Shown piece by piece: positions 43,939 to 54,550 of a DNA stretch of 64,000 nucleotides. The stretch comes from Ramlibacter rhizophilus. Lineage in GTDB: Bacteria > Pseudomonadota > Gammaproteobacteria > Burkholderiales > Burkholderiaceae_C. A program made the translations under genes and the position numbers. The stretch's first letter is position 1, and the number at the start of each line of letters is the position of its first letter. The stretch spans positions 62,001 through 126,000 of the forward strand of contig NZ_SMLL01000003.1 in assembly GCF_004681965.1 (NCBI RefSeq), written 5' to 3'. The notes under the pieces are model-generated. The model was not told where the DNA came from. It saw nothing but the letters and a program-made list of their open reading frames with translations, and searched no databases.

Positions 43939-45353
43939 TGACCGGTTTACTTCCCATGAACAGAATCCCCGTGACAAGCTTCCGTGCGCTGGCCCATGCA
44001 GGCCAGGGCCTCTTCATCGCGCTCTCGCTCCTGGCTGGCGCTCCGGCATTGGCGGCGCTGCCGATCCAGCACTGGGTGCAGGACAGCGGCGCCAAGGTTT
44101 ACCTCGTCGAATCGCCCTCGCTGCCCATGGTGGACGTGCAGATCGACTTCGATGCCGGCTCGCGGCGCGAGCCGGCGGGGCAGGTCGGCCTGGCCAACGC
44201 GACGGCCAGCCAGACCGCCAGCGGCATCCGGCGCCAGGACGGCGCGGCGGACGGCCCCTATGAATCGGCGCTGGACGAGAACCAGCTCAGCGAAGCCTGG
44301 TCCGACCTCGGCGCCGGCTTCGGCGGCTCGGCCGGCAGCGACCGCATGAGTTTCACCCTGCGGTCCCTGAGCGACCCGGCCGTGCTGTCGCGCGCGGTCA
44401 ACCTCGCGGCGCGCCAGCTGGGGCAGCCCGCCTATCCCTCCGACGTGTGGCAGCGCGATCGCGAACGCGCGGTCGCGGCCATCCGCGAAGCCAACACCCG
44501 CCCCGGCACGGTGGCGGGCAAGGCCTACCGGGCCGCGGTCTATGGCGGCCATCCCTACGGCTGGGAGGTGACCGAGTCCACGCTGGCCGCCATCTCGGTG
44601 GACGACATGCGGCGCTTCCATGCCCGCTACCTGCAGCCGTGCCGGGCCAAGGTCAGCATCGTGGGCGCGGTGGACCGGGCGCAGGCCGACCAGCTCGCCC
44701 GCCGGATGCTGTCGCTGCTGCCGCAGGGGCAGCGCTGCGAACCGCTGCCGTCCGTGGCCGAGGTGCCGCCGCTGACCCAGCCCGTGCGCCTGGACATTCC
44801 CTTCGAGTCGGCGCAGGCCCATGTGCTGCTCGGCCAACCCGGCGTCCGCCGCGACGACCCCGACTACTTCCCGCTGCTGGTGGGCAACTACATCCTGGGC
44901 GGCGGCGGCTTCGTCTCGCGCCTGTCCACCGAGGTGCGCGAGAAGCGGGGCCTGTCGTACAGCGTCTCCAGCCACTTCGCGCCCGGCCGCCATGCCGGCG
45001 CCTTCACGGTCGGCCTGCAGACCCGGCCCGACCAGGCGGGCCAGGCGGTGTCCGTCGTGCGCGAGGTCATCGAGCGCTTCGTGGCGCAGGGCCCCACCGC
45101 GCAGGAGCTCGCGGCCGCCAAGGACTACATGGTGGGCAGCTTCGCGCTGCGCCTGGACAGCAACGCCAAGCTGCTCGGCAACTTGGCGGCGATCGCCTGG
45201 CACGAGCTGCCGCTCGACTACCTGGACACCTGGCAGGACCGCGTGCGCGCGCTCAGCGCCGCGGACGTGCGCTCGGCCTTCCAGCGTGCCTTGCAGCCCG
45301 ATCGCATGGCGGTCGTCACGCTGGGCGCTGCAGGCGCGGCCGCCAGCCGATGA
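43938..45353 (+). CDS. M16 family peptidase-like protein lacking the zinc motif
   Basis: A 471-residue paralogue of the preceding peptidase with a signal peptide (FIALSLLAGAPALA). The HxxEH motif is missing: the aligned region reads GLANATASQTASG. The C-terminal half keeps the M16 feature LGGGGFVSRLSTEVREKRGLSYSVSSHF, including the RY/RGLSY substrate-contact motif. It is likely the non-catalytic partner. Its ATG shares one base with the previous stop (TGATG); an ATG at 43956 is an alternative. Confidence 0.92.
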   Translation: MTGLLPMNRIPVTSFRALAHAGQGLFIALSLLAGAPALAALPIQHWVQDSGAKVYLVESPSLPMVDVQIDFDAGSRREPAGQVGLANATASQTASGIRRQDGAADGPYESALDENQLSEAWSDLGAGFGGSAGSDRMSFTLRSLSDPAVLSRAVNLAARQLGQPAYPSDVWQRDRERAVAAIREANTRPGTVAGKAYRAAVYGGHPYGWEVTESTLAAISVDDMRRFHARYLQPCRAKVSIVGAVDRAQADQLARRMLSLLPQGQRCEPLPSVAEVPPLTQPVRLDIPFESAQAHVLLGQPGVRRDDPDYFPLLVGNYILGGGGFVSRLSTEVREKRGLSYSVSSHFAPGRHAGAFTVGLQTRPDQAGQAVSVVREVIERFVAQGPTAQELAAAKDYMVGSFALRLDSNAKLLGNLAAIAWHELPLDYLDTWQDRVRALSAADVRSAFQRALQPDRMAVVTLGAAGAAASR

Positions 45354-45479
45354 ACCCTGTCAACGCTGTCAGCCCGCTGTCCGCCTCGGCCAGCCCAAGC
45401 GTAGAAAATCACGGCGTTCTGTCACACCAAGGTTCCGGCGCCAGCCAGGAATGGTGACCAGGGAGCAAGAAGGCAGTTT

Positions 45480-45509
45480 GAACGCGGCACGTGCCGCGTT
45501 CTTTTTTTT
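45480..45509 (+). terminator. Strong intrinsic terminator after the M16 pair
   Basis: Ten-base-pair stem GAACGCGGCA / TGCCGCGTTC with a two-base loop, followed by eight T residues. It lies 127 bases after the second M16 stop codon and 50 bases before rsmD. The long distance leaves a 126-base transcribed region with no recognisable gene. Confidence 0.95.
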
Positions 45510-45558
45510 GCGGCTTCGCGGCCCGAAGCGGCCGTGCCGTGGCGATAAGCTGCGCGCC

Positions 45559-46185
45559 ATGGCCACTTCCCCGTCTCGTCCGGCTTCGCGTCCGCGCCCT
45601 GGCGTCGCCGGCGCGCGCCTTCCGCAGGAGGTCCGCATCATCGGCGGCCTCTGGAAGCGCACCCGTCTTCCCGTGGCCGACCGGCCGGGCCTGCGGCCCA
45701 CCCCGGACCGCGTGCGCGAAACGCTGTTCAACTGGCTGGGACAGGACCTCGCCGGCTGGCAGGTGGTGGACGCCTTCGCCGGCAGCGGCGTCCTTGGACT
45801 GGAGGCCGCCTCGCGCGGCGCGCAGCACGTGCTGCTCGTGGAGCAGGAGCCGCAGCAGGTCGATTCGCTGCGCGCCCTGGTCCAGCGGCTGCAGGCGCAG
45901 GCGCAGGTCCAGGTGCAGCGCGGCAACGCCCTCACCGTGCTGCAGGGCCTGCCCGCACGCAGCCAGGACCTGGTCCTGCTCGATCCGCCTTTCGATGCCC
46001 CGCTGCATGAGAAGGCCCTGGCCGCCGCGGCACCCGCCCTGCGCAGCGAAGGCTGGCTGTACCTGGAGGCGCCCACGGCCTGGACCGAGGCGCAACTGGC
46101 TCCGCTGGGCCTGCAGCCGCACCGCTACCTGCGCGCCGGTGCCGTGCACGCGCACTTGCTGCGCCTGGCCGTGCGGCCGTCATAA
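45559..46185 (+). CDS. rsmD: 16S rRNA (guanine-966 N2)-methyltransferase
   Basis: A 208-residue SAM-dependent methyltransferase with the RsmD motifs [35 protein letters not shown] motif [21 protein letters not shown] and catalytic DPPF in [11 protein letters not shown]. It methylates G966 of 16S rRNA. The first 20 residues are Ser/Pro/Arg-rich. It precedes coaD by 61 bases, a common pairing in proteobacteria. Confidence 0.95.
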   Translation: MATSPSRPASRPRPGVAGARLPQEVRIIGGLWKRTRLPVADRPGLRPTPDRVRETLFNWLGQDLAGWQVVDAFAGSGVLGLEAASRGAQHVLLVEQEPQQVDSLRALVQRLQAQAQVQVQRGNALTVLQGLPARSQDLVLLDPPFDAPLHEKALAAAAPALRSEGWLYLEAPTAWTEAQLAPLGLQPHRYLRAGAVHAHLLRLAVRPS

Positions 46186-46246
46186 TGCACCGCAACATTT
46201 CGCCACACAGGGCGGGCTGCCACCGGCCCGCCTGCAGGAGACAACC

Positions 46247-46747
46247 ATGGGCCAGCCCGTGATCGCCGTCTATCCCGGCACCTTCGATCCCATGACGCTC
46301 GGCCACGAGGACGTGGTGCGCCGCGCCACGCAGCTCTTTCCCAAGGTCATCGTGGCGGTGGCGGCGGGGCACCACAAGAAGGCCATGTTCACGCTGCAGG
46401 AGCGCATCGAGATGGCGCGCGAGGTCGTCAAGGACTATGCGCAGGTGGAAGTGGAGAGCTTCTCCGGCCTGCTGCGCGACTTCGTGGTGGCACGCGGCGG
46501 CAAGGCCATGGTGCGCGGCCTGCGCGCCGTCACCGACTTCGACTACGAATTCCAGCTCGCCGGCATGAACCGCAGCCTCATGCCCGAGGTGGAGACCGTC
46601 TTCCTCACGCCCAGCGACAAGTACCAGTTCATCAGCAGCACCTTCGTGCGCGAGATCGCGGTGCTGGGCGGCGAAATCGACAAGTTCGTCTCGCCCCTGG
46701 TGCAGGCGCGCCTGATGCAGAAGGTGCGAAGCCTCGGTCGCGATTGA
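46247..46747 (+). CDS. coaD: Phosphopantetheine adenylyltransferase
   Basis: A 166-residue nucleotidyltransferase catalysing the fourth step of coenzyme A synthesis. Motifs: [21 protein letters not shown] with the (T/H)xGH signature, [25 protein letters not shown], and [20 protein letters not shown] precedes the ATG by seven bases. The 200 bases downstream before the next gene hold nothing recognisable. Confidence 0.97.
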   Translation: MGQPVIAVYPGTFDPMTLGHEDVVRRATQLFPKVIVAVAAGHHKKAMFTLQERIEMAREVVKDYAQVEVESFSGLLRDFVVARGGKAMVRGLRAVTDFDYEFQLAGMNRSLMPEVETVFLTPSDKYQFISSTFVREIAVLGGEIDKFVSPLVQARLMQKVRSLGRD

Positions 46748-46947
46748 AACGCGGTCTTGCCTGCGGCCACGGCATGTAAATTTCCGGCCCATCACTGGCG
46801 GCGGCATGCCGGCTTCCGGCCGGCAGCCTTACATCCGGCTGCATCCACCTGAGGTCGGCTTCGGATGATCGGACCTTTCCGAAGCCGCAAGGGCGTGCCG
46901 CGAGCACCGCTTGCCGGCTAGTTCCGACTGACAGCAAAGGAATGGCC

Positions 46948-47670
46948 ATGACATCCAAGCACATCCCGCTTCTCGCATCCCTGCTCCTGGGCGCCGGCAT
47001 CGCCGCAGCGCAGACCACTTCGGGCAGCACCAGCTCGGACACCACCACGTCCGGCACGCCCAGTGCGAGCACGCAGGCTCCAGGCGCCGGACCGGGCGCC
47101 CCGCTGTCCGCCGCCGAGCAGCAGGCCGTGGAGAAGCTGCAACAGGCCGCCAACCGCCTGCGCGAATCCATCCAGGCCATGCAGAGCAAGCCCGAGGGCT
47201 CCGAGCGCGTGGGCGCGATCCGCCAGACCCAACAGGCGCTGAACGAAACGCACGAGGCCATGCTGGCCCTGCCGGAGAACCTGCGCAATGCACCGGGCGT
47301 GTCCACCACCACCTACGACGAGTCGGTGCGCAAGCTGATGCAGGCCGCCGACTCGCTGCGCGACTCCATCCAGTCCATGGCCAAGCTGCCGGCCGGTGAC
47401 GCCCGCAACAACGCGATCAAGCAGGCCAACGACGCCCTGATGCAGACCCACTCCGCCGTGGCTCAGGCCTATGTGCCGACCACCTCCGGCACCAGTGCCA
47501 TGGGTGCGGGGGCGGCCACGCCGGCAAGCAGCACCCTGAAGGAGCCGCCGGCCGCCGCTGGCAGCACCGGCACCCCGGGCGAGAGCTCGCGCACCGGCAC
47601 CCTGGGTTCCGGCGCCACCATGCCGGCCCAGGGCGCGGGCACGGAAGGCACGGCGGGCGAGAAGAAGTAG
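46948..47670 (+). CDS. Secreted helical protein with duplicated ~47-residue module
   Basis: A 240-residue exported protein: signal peptide (cleavage near AAA-QT, residue 22), a Thr/Ser/Gly-rich linker, two similar helical modules at residues about 61-108 and 127-173, and a Gly/Thr/Ala-rich low-complexity tail ending GEKK. The modules align without gaps (VEKLQQAANRLRESIQAM against VRKLMQAADSLRDSIQSM; QQALNETHEAM against NDALMQTHSAV). The ATG at 46948 is favoured over one six bases upstream because AAAGGA then sits at proper spacing. I recognise no family; a periplasmic structural or stress role is only a guess. Confidence 0.8.
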   Translation: MTSKHIPLLASLLLGAGIAAAQTTSGSTSSDTTTSGTPSASTQAPGAGPGAPLSAAEQQAVEKLQQAANRLRESIQAMQSKPEGSERVGAIRQTQQALNETHEAMLALPENLRNAPGVSTTTYDESVRKLMQAADSLRDSIQSMAKLPAGDARNNAIKQANDALMQTHSAVAQAYVPTTSGTSAMGAGAATPASSTLKEPPAAAGSTGTPGESSRTGTLGSGATMPAQGAGTEGTAGEKK

Positions 47671-47680
47671 GCGCGCCGCT

Positions 47681-48385
47681 TCAGCGCTCGGTCGCGCGCA
47701 GCCAGTCGGCCAGCGCCGCGTTGACGCGGGCCGGCTGCTCCATGGTCAGCATGTGCCCGCAGCAGGGCACCGTGTGCAGCACGGCGCCGGGCACAGCGGC
47801 GTGAATCTCCCGGGAGCATTCCAGGGGCGTGAGCGCGTCGTCCTCGCCGCACATCACCAGGACCGGGCAGGCGAGCGCCGGCAGGTGCGGCCGCGCGTCG
47901 GGCCGCAGCGTCACGGCGCGGTTCTGCCGGGCGAGCTGCTGCGCACCGGCCCGGTACACGAATCCCAGGTAGCGGCCTACCAGGGCCGGATCCCTGGCGT
48001 GATCGGGGTGGAAGGCGAAGTGCAGGTTGGGCTCGATCACCTCCTCCATGCGGCCCTGTTCGAACAGCTCGATGGCGGCTTCACGCAGGCTGCGCATGTC
48101 GGGTGTCTCGGGCCGCGCGGTGGTGCCGAGGAGGGCCAGCCCGCGCACGCGCTCTGGCGCCTGGCGGGCAGCTTCCAGCGCGATCATGCCGCCCATGGAC
48201 GCGCCGCAGAGGGTGAGCGGGCCCTCGTGTTCCTGCAGCAGCAAGGCCGCCATGGCCGCGATGCTGTCCTCGCGCATGTGCACGTCGCTGACCTCCGGGT
48301 GCCATGGGGCCAGCCCCAGCAGCTGGTCCCGCCACATCGTCGCATCGCCGGCCAGGCCCGGCAGCAGCACGAGGCGGGCCTTCAT
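47681..48385 (-). CDS. Alpha/beta hydrolase
   Basis: A 234-residue alpha/beta hydrolase with nucleophile elbow CGASMGGMIAL (Ser63), a likely acid in CPVLVMCGEDDALTP and the catalytic histidine in VPCCGHMLTMEQP. The N-terminus VLLPGLAGDATMWRDQL supplies the oxyanion loop. The substrate is unknown. It is the last gene of the long minus-strand operon; its ATG overlaps the stop of the TPR gene (ATGA). It is convergent with the secreted protein gene. Confidence 0.9.
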   Translation of the reverse strand: MKARLVLLPGLAGDATMWRDQLLGLAPWHPEVSDVHMREDSIAAMAALLLQEHEGPLTLCGASMGGMIALEAARQAPERVRGLALLGTTARPETPDMRSLREAAIELFEQGRMEEVIEPNLHFAFHPDHARDPALVGRYLGFVYRAGAQQLARQNRAVTLRPDARPHLPALACPVLVMCGEDDALTPLECSREIHAAVPGAVLHTVPCCGHMLTMEQPARVNAALADWLRATER

Positions 48386-49722
48386 GCGCCGAACACCGGC
48401 GCCACCGCCGCGAGCCCCAGGCATTCGTAGAGCGCACGGGCCTGGCGCCGCAGGCGCAGGGACTCGGGCGTGGCCCGCAGCCGCTGCTGCAGCAGGTGCT
48501 GGGCGCCGGAGAGCGCGCCGGCACGCCGCAGGGCGTCCAGGTGCAGCTGCTCGAACAGGTCGCGCTGCGCATGGCTGCCGCCGATGGCGGTGAGCCGGGG
48601 CAGGGCGCCGCCGAGTGCCTCGGCCGCTTCGGGGAAGCGCCCCTGCGCGTGCGCCAGCAGGCCGCGCGCGGCGGGCAGGGCGACCTGCATCCACACGCCG
48701 CCTTCGGCCTGCGCATGGCGTTCCAGGTGGCGCAGCAGCACCTCGGCCTCGGTCCGGCCGGCGCGGGCGAGGCCGTAGAGGTAATGCAGGTCCAGGAAGG
48801 GCAGGACCTGGTCCGCCGTCCGGGGCGCGAGGAACTCGCCGAGCTCGTGCCAGCGCGGTCCCACGTCCCAGCCGGCCAGCTCCAGGCGCGCGAGCAGGGA
48901 GACCGCATTGACCTGGTCCTGGCTGTAGCCCTTCTCGTGCGCCCACACCTGCCGGTCGTACAGGGCCAGCACCTCCTCGGGCCGGTCCAGCTCCAGCGCG
49001 AACAGCGCCTGGTGCCAGAAGTTGTGCGTGACCATGAAGGAGTTCAGGCCGACCCAGGTTTCGCTCATCTCGGCGAGGAAGGCGTGGCCTTCGGCGATCC
49101 GGCCCTGCGTGAGCAGCACGTGCGCCAGCGCGTGGTGGGCCCAGGGCTCCTTGCGGCGCAGCGCGATGGCGCGCCGCGCAGCGGCCTCGGCCTGCTCCAG
49201 CGCATGGCACTGCTCCCAGCCGAAGGCCAGCATGCCGTGCAGAAAGGGCACGTCCGCGCAGGCGGGCGCGGCGTGAAGCGCCAGGCGCAGCAGGCCCGGC
49301 GCGTCGCCGGCGTTGAAGCGGTGGTACTGCCCCAGCTTGACCGAGGCCAGGTCACGCGGGTGCAGGCGCGCCTGTTCCTCGTGGAGGTCCGCGGCGCGCC
49401 GGGTGTCGCCCGCGACCCAGGCCGCCACGGCGGCGATGAAGCGCTGCTCGCGGTCGGTGGCCTGCTGCGCGCCGGCCTGTGCACGCGCCAGGAAGGGCTG
49501 TGCGTGGTGCGGCGCCTCGGGCGTCTCGGCGAACATGTGCACGGCGGCGGCATAGGCCTGCACGAGCGGGCTCTCGTCTTCCTGTGCGCAGGCAAGCACG
49601 TGGACGGCCCGCGACTCGCAGGCGATGAAGCCCTCGACGAAGTCGTTCACGGCCGCCAGGGCCGCGTCGCTGTCGCAGCCCGTGAGCGGGTTGCCGAGGC
49701 TGTCGCTGCGTGCGGCGGGCAT
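48382..49722 (-). CDS. TPR protein resembling tetratricopeptide repeat protein 38
   Basis: A 446-residue, all-helical protein without signal peptide. Repeated helix pairs of the TPR type run through most of its length, and segments such as HHALAHVLLTQGRIAEGHAFL and SFMVTHNFWHQALFALEL match the TTC38-like family, found from bacteria to man. No enzymatic function is established for the family. It lies between an amidase gene (17-base gap upstream) and the alpha/beta hydrolase gene (4-base overlap), so it probably works with them on the compound imported by the linked ABC transporter. Confidence 0.85.
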   Translation of the reverse strand: MPAARSDSLGNPLTGCDSDAALAAVNDFVEGFIACESRAVHVLACAQEDESPLVQAYAAAVHMFAETPEAPHHAQPFLARAQAGAQQATDREQRFIAAVAAWVAGDTRRAADLHEEQARLHPRDLASVKLGQYHRFNAGDAPGLLRLALHAAPACADVPFLHGMLAFGWEQCHALEQAEAAARRAIALRRKEPWAHHALAHVLLTQGRIAEGHAFLAEMSETWVGLNSFMVTHNFWHQALFALELDRPEEVLALYDRQVWAHEKGYSQDQVNAVSLLARLELAGWDVGPRWHELGEFLAPRTADQVLPFLDLHYLYGLARAGRTEAEVLLRHLERHAQAEGGVWMQVALPAARGLLAHAQGRFPEAAEALGGALPRLTAIGGSHAQRDLFEQLHLDALRRAGALSGAQHLLQQRLRATPESLRLRRQARALYECLGLAAVAPVFGA

Positions 49723-49739
49723 GGGCGGGTCCCCGTGTC

Positions 49740-51146
49740 CTAGCCTTCGATCAGCGGCGTGGGCCAGGGCCGCTGCGGCTCGCGAATGCGTTCCCAGGCA
49801 CGGGCCACCTTCAGCACGCCCAGGTCGTCGAAGCGACGGCCGGCGATCTGCAGGCCGATGGGCAGGCCCTCGTCGGTGTAGCCGCAGTTGATGGAGGCGG
49901 CCGGCTGCTCGGACATGTTGAAGGGAACGGTGAAGGCAATGTGCTCCAGCGGCCGCAGCGGGTCGTTGGTGGGCGAGGGCAGTTCGGCCTCGAAGGCCAC
50001 CACCGGCGAGGTGGGCGAGAGGACGTAGTCGAAGGGCGCGCAGGCGGCAACCGTGGCCACGCGCGTGGCGTGGAACTGGCTCGCGGCGCGGAACATGGCG
50101 TCTGCGGAAAGGCCGGCGGCGCTGTCGGCCCACTGGCGGATGTAGGGCAGCACCTGTGCGCGGGCGTCCTCGGGCAGCGCCTTCATGTCCACATGCGAGC
50201 GCATGCGCCAGAAGTGGTCCATGCCGTCGAGCATGGCGCGGGTGAAGAAGGGCGGCATGGCTTCGACGACGGCACCGGCGCGCTCGAAGGCGCGTGCGGC
50301 GTCCTCCACGGCGGCACGGACCGCCGGCTGCACGGGCAGGCCGCAGCCGGCGTCGAGCAGCAGGCCGATGCGCAGGCCGCGAAGGCGTTCGGGAGCGGCG
50401 TCGAACTCGCCCCAGGCGATGTCCTGCCAGGGCAGGCTCATGCTGTCGCGTGCGTCGGGGCGGCTGAGTACCTGCATGAGCAGCGCCGAGTCCGCGACCG
50501 TGCGCGTCATGGGCCCGGCCGCGCGGCCGGTGTAGGGGGGGTCGATGGGCACGCGGCCCAGGCTCGGCTTGAGCGTGAAGATGCCGCACCAGCCCGCCGG
50601 CAGGCGGAGCGACCCGCCGATGTCCGTGCCCACGTGCAGCGGCCCGTAGCCGGCCGCCGCCGCCGCGCCGGCGCCGGCGCTGGAGCCGCCGGGCGTCTTG
50701 CGCAGGTCCCAGGGGTTGCGCGCGAGTGCGTGGAAGCTCGACAGGCCCGAGGACAGCATGCCGTAGTCGGGCATGGTGGTCTTGGCCAGCAGCACCGCGC
50801 CGCTTTCGCGAACGCGCGCGGCGGGGGGCGCGTCGGCCTGCGCGGGCGAGAGCGGCACGGCCCGCGTGCCCAGGGGGGTGGGGTCGCCCCGCGTGGCGAT
50901 GTTGTCCTTGAGCGTGATCGGCACGCCGTCGATGGGCCCGAGCGGCTCGCCGCGACGCCAGCGGGCTTCGCTCTCACGGGCCGCTGCCAGGGCGGCTTCG
51001 GGCCGCGGCAGGTAGAGGGCATGGAGCCGCGGCTCCCAGGCCGCGATGTGGTCCAGCACCGCGCGCGTGGCCTCCACCGGCGAGACGGCCCGGTCGCGGT
51101 AGGCAGCCACCAGTTCGGCGGCCGACAGCTCGTGCAGTGCGCCCAC
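49740..51146 (-). CDS. Amidase signature family enzyme
   Basis: A 468-residue amidase with the complete Ser-cisSer-Lys triad: Lys80 in VPITLKDNIATRG, Ser155 in TPGGSSAGAG and nucleophile Ser179 in GTDIGGSLRLPA. It hydrolyses an amide bond; the substrate is unknown. The GTG at 51146 is the only suitable start and lies 5 bases after the stop of the substrate-binding protein, so it belongs to the transporter operon. This suggests that the imported compound is an amide or short peptide derivative cleaved in the cytosol. GatA is unlikely because gatB and gatC are absent here. Confidence 0.92.
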   Translation of the reverse strand: MGALHELSAAELVAAYRDRAVSPVEATRAVLDHIAAWEPRLHALYLPRPEAALAAARESEARWRRGEPLGPIDGVPITLKDNIATRGDPTPLGTRAVPLSPAQADAPPAARVRESGAVLLAKTTMPDYGMLSSGLSSFHALARNPWDLRKTPGGSSAGAGAAAAAGYGPLHVGTDIGGSLRLPAGWCGIFTLKPSLGRVPIDPPYTGRAAGPMTRTVADSALLMQVLSRPDARDSMSLPWQDIAWGEFDAAPERLRGLRIGLLLDAGCGLPVQPAVRAAVEDAARAFERAGAVVEAMPPFFTRAMLDGMDHFWRMRSHVDMKALPEDARAQVLPYIRQWADSAAGLSADAMFRAASQFHATRVATVAACAPFDYVLSPTSPVVAFEAELPSPTNDPLRPLEHIAFTVPFNMSEQPAASINCGYTDEGLPIGLQIAGRRFDDLGVLKVARAWERIREPQRPWPTPLIEG

Positions 51147-51151
51147 GCCGA

Positions 51152-52642
51152 TCAGGACCAGGAGATGGCGGACAGGTCGTTCACGAAGATGGGCATGTCC
51201 TTCCAGAGACCCTTCACGTTGCGGTTGGCCACCGTGACCCATTGCGGCTGGTACAGGAAGGCGTGCACGCTGTCCTCGGCGATGAGGCGCTGGATATCGG
51301 CCAGCAGCTTGGCGCGGTCCTGCGGGCGCGGCGCGTTCTTGTACTTGTCGTACAGCTCGACGAACTTGGGGTTCTCGTAGTTCCAGTAGTAGCCCGGCTT
51401 GCCGAAGTTGCCCAGGTCGAAGGGCTCGACGTGGGAAATGATGGTCATGTCGTAGTTCTTGTTGCCGTAGACGTTGGAGAGCCACTGCGCCCACTCCACG
51501 TTCTGCAGCCTGGCGTTGATGCCCACCTTGGACAGCATGGAGGCGATCACCTCGCCACCCTGGCGCGCGTAGGGCGGCGGCGGCAGCACGATGGTCAGCT
51601 CCAGCGGCGTCGTGATGCCCGCTTCCTTGAGCAGGGCGCGGGCCTTGTCGGGGTCGTAGGGGTTCACGCCGGTGGTGTCCACGTAACCGAAGGCGCCCGG
51701 GACGTAGTGGCTGCCGATGGGCGCTCCGTAGCCGTCGCCGGCGCCCTGGATCACGGCCTTGCGGTCGATGGCGGCCGCGATGGCGCGGCGCACGCGCACG
51801 TCGTCCAGCGGCTTCTTCTTGTTGTTCATGGCCAGGATGGTCTTGGCGCGCGATCCCGCGACCAGCACCTGGAACCGCGGGTTGCCCTTGAGCTGCGGCA
51901 CGCTGCGCGGCGTCACGCGCTGGAAGACGTCCACGTCGCCGGCCAGGAGCGCCGCCATCTGCGCCGCCGGGTCGGAGATGAAGCGGAAGGTGGCCCGCTC
52001 GATCTTGATCTGGTCGGCGTTGCGGTACTCGGGCCACTTGCGCAGCGTGACGGAGGAGCCCTTGACCCAGTTCTCCAGCACGTAGGGGCCGGTGCCCACC
52101 GGCTTGGTGGCGTTGCTGTCCACGCTCTTGGGCTCGACCATGATGGCCGTGGCCTGGCCGAGCAGGAACAGCATGTCCGGGTCCAGCTCCTTGTTGACGA
52201 TGACCAGGGTGTGGTCATCGACGGCGCGCACGGTCTCCATGGCCGCGAAGGTGCGCTTGTCCTTGTTGGTGCTTTTCTCCGCGCCGGCGCGCTCGAAGGA
52301 GAACTTGGCGGTGTGGGCGTCGAAGGGCACGCCGTTGTGGAACTTCACCCCCTTGCGCAGCTTGAAGGTGTAGGTGCGCAGGTCGGGCGAGACTTCCCAG
52401 CTTTCAGCCAGCAGCGGGCTCACCGTGCCGTCGGGGTTGATCTTGGTGAGCGTCTCGTAGACGTTGTAGAGGGTGATCTCCGCGATGGCGGAGGCGGCGC
52501 CGGCGGTCGGGTCCAGCCCCGGCGGCTCCAGCGCCATGGCCAGGGTGAGCGTGTTCTTCTTGCCTTGCGCCAGCACGCCGGCGGGCAGGGTGGCCAGGGC
52601 GGCCAGCGAGGCCGAGTGGGTGAGCAGGCTGCGTCGTTTCAT
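51152..52642 (-). CDS. ABC transporter substrate-binding protein (peptide/DppA family)
   Basis: A 496-residue family 5 extracellular solute-binding protein. The signal peptide (MKRRSLLTHSASLAALATLPAG, cleavage near LAQ) is followed by LTLAMALEPPGLDPTAGAASAIAEITLYNVYETL, the LRTYTFKLRKGVKFHNG block and SHYVPGAFGYVDTTGVNPYDPDKARALL. It binds peptides, nickel-chelates, glutathione or similar compounds for the associated permeases. The ATG at 52642 has GAGGAG upstream. A gap of 112 bases separates it from the ATPase gene, where a separate promoter could lie. Confidence 0.94.
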   Translation of the reverse strand: MKRRSLLTHSASLAALATLPAGVLAQGKKNTLTLAMALEPPGLDPTAGAASAIAEITLYNVYETLTKINPDGTVSPLLAESWEVSPDLRTYTFKLRKGVKFHNGVPFDAHTAKFSFERAGAEKSTNKDKRTFAAMETVRAVDDHTLVIVNKELDPDMLFLLGQATAIMVEPKSVDSNATKPVGTGPYVLENWVKGSSVTLRKWPEYRNADQIKIERATFRFISDPAAQMAALLAGDVDVFQRVTPRSVPQLKGNPRFQVLVAGSRAKTILAMNNKKKPLDDVRVRRAIAAAIDRKAVIQGAGDGYGAPIGSHYVPGAFGYVDTTGVNPYDPDKARALLKEAGITTPLELTIVLPPPPYARQGGEVIASMLSKVGINARLQNVEWAQWLSNVYGNKNYDMTIISHVEPFDLGNFGKPGYYWNYENPKFVELYDKYKNAPRPQDRAKLLADIQRLIAEDSVHAFLYQPQWVTVANRNVKGLWKDMPIFVNDLSAISWS

Positions 52643-52754
52643 GGAACAAGGCTCCTCGGAAGGGATGGGCTGGATGGGAATCGTGAACCGCTGGAAAGGT
52701 TCAGCCGCGGGGCATGATCGGCTGGCGCGGCGGTGGACGGCAATGGGGGTTTCC

Positions 52755-53551
<797 letters not shown>

Positions 53552-53555
<4 letters not shown>

Positions 53556-54550
53556 GCCGGGGTCTCCGTGCGGCGCCTTGCGGGGTCGGCCGCGACGGCG
53601 TCGAGGCGGATGCAGCGCGCCTGGTGGTCCGGGGCCACCGTGACAGGTGGGGGCAATCCGGCGTGGCAATCCGGCACGGTGTAGGCGCAGCGGCCCGCGA
53701 AGGGGCAGCCGGGCGGCAGGTCGGGCAGCTCCGGCACGGTGCCGGGGATGGTCACCAGCCGCTGGCGGGGCTGGCCGGCCAGCCCCGGGCGGGCGCCGAA
53801 GAGGCCCAGGGTGTAGGGATGCGCGGGGCGTGCGAAGACGGCGGCCGTGGGGCCGTTCTCGACCACCGTGCCGCCGTACATGACCATCACGCGCGCGACG
53901 TTGCGCGCGATCACGCCCAGGTCGTGCGAGACCAGGATGAGCGCCATGCCGCGCTCGGCCACCAGCTCGCGCAGCAGGTCCAGGATCTGCTTCTGGATGG
54001 TCACGTCCAGCGCAGTGGTGGGCTCGTCGGCGATGAGCAGGTCCGGCCCGCAGGCCAGCGCCATGGCGATGGTGATGCGCTGGCGCTGGCCGCCGGAGAA
54101 CTGGTGCGGATAGGCGTCGGCGCGGCGGGCGGCATCGGCGATGCCCACGCGTTCGAGCAGGGCGATGGCCTCGCTGCGCGCCTGGCGCGAGGACAGGCCG
54201 CGGTGCAGCCGCAGCGGCTCGGCCACCTGCCGGCCCACGGTGTGGACGGGGTTCAGGGCCGTCATGGGCTCCTGGAACACCATGCCGATGCGGTCGCCGC
54301 GCAGGCCCGCAAGCGCCCGGTCCGGCAGGCCCACCAGCTCCTGGCCGGCCAGGCGGATGCTGCCGGTGACGCGCGCGTTCTCCGGCAGCAGCCCCATGAG
54401 CGCCAGCGCGGTCATGGACTTGCCGCAGCCCGATTCGCCCACCAGCCCCAGCGTGTCGCCCCGCGCCAGGCTGAAGCTCAGGTCGCGCACGGCGCGGGCC
54501 GGGCCGCGGGGCGTGGAAAGCTCGATGGTGAGGTGGCGGACGTCCAGCAT
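53552..54550 (-). CDS. ABC transporter ATP-binding protein (DppD-like)
   Basis: A 332-residue ABC ATPase with Walker [20 protein letters not shown], signature [19 protein letters not shown], Walker [17 protein letters not shown] and the extended C-terminal region of peptide transporters with cysteines in [18 protein letters not shown], which in this family can bind an Fe-S cluster. The ATG shares one base with the stop of the upstream permease gene. Confidence 0.94.

Noticed and set aside
45350-45457. 35-residue open frame after the second M16 gene
   Set aside because: No ribosome-binding site, serine-rich composition and no similarity I can recognise; more likely 3' untranslated sequence.
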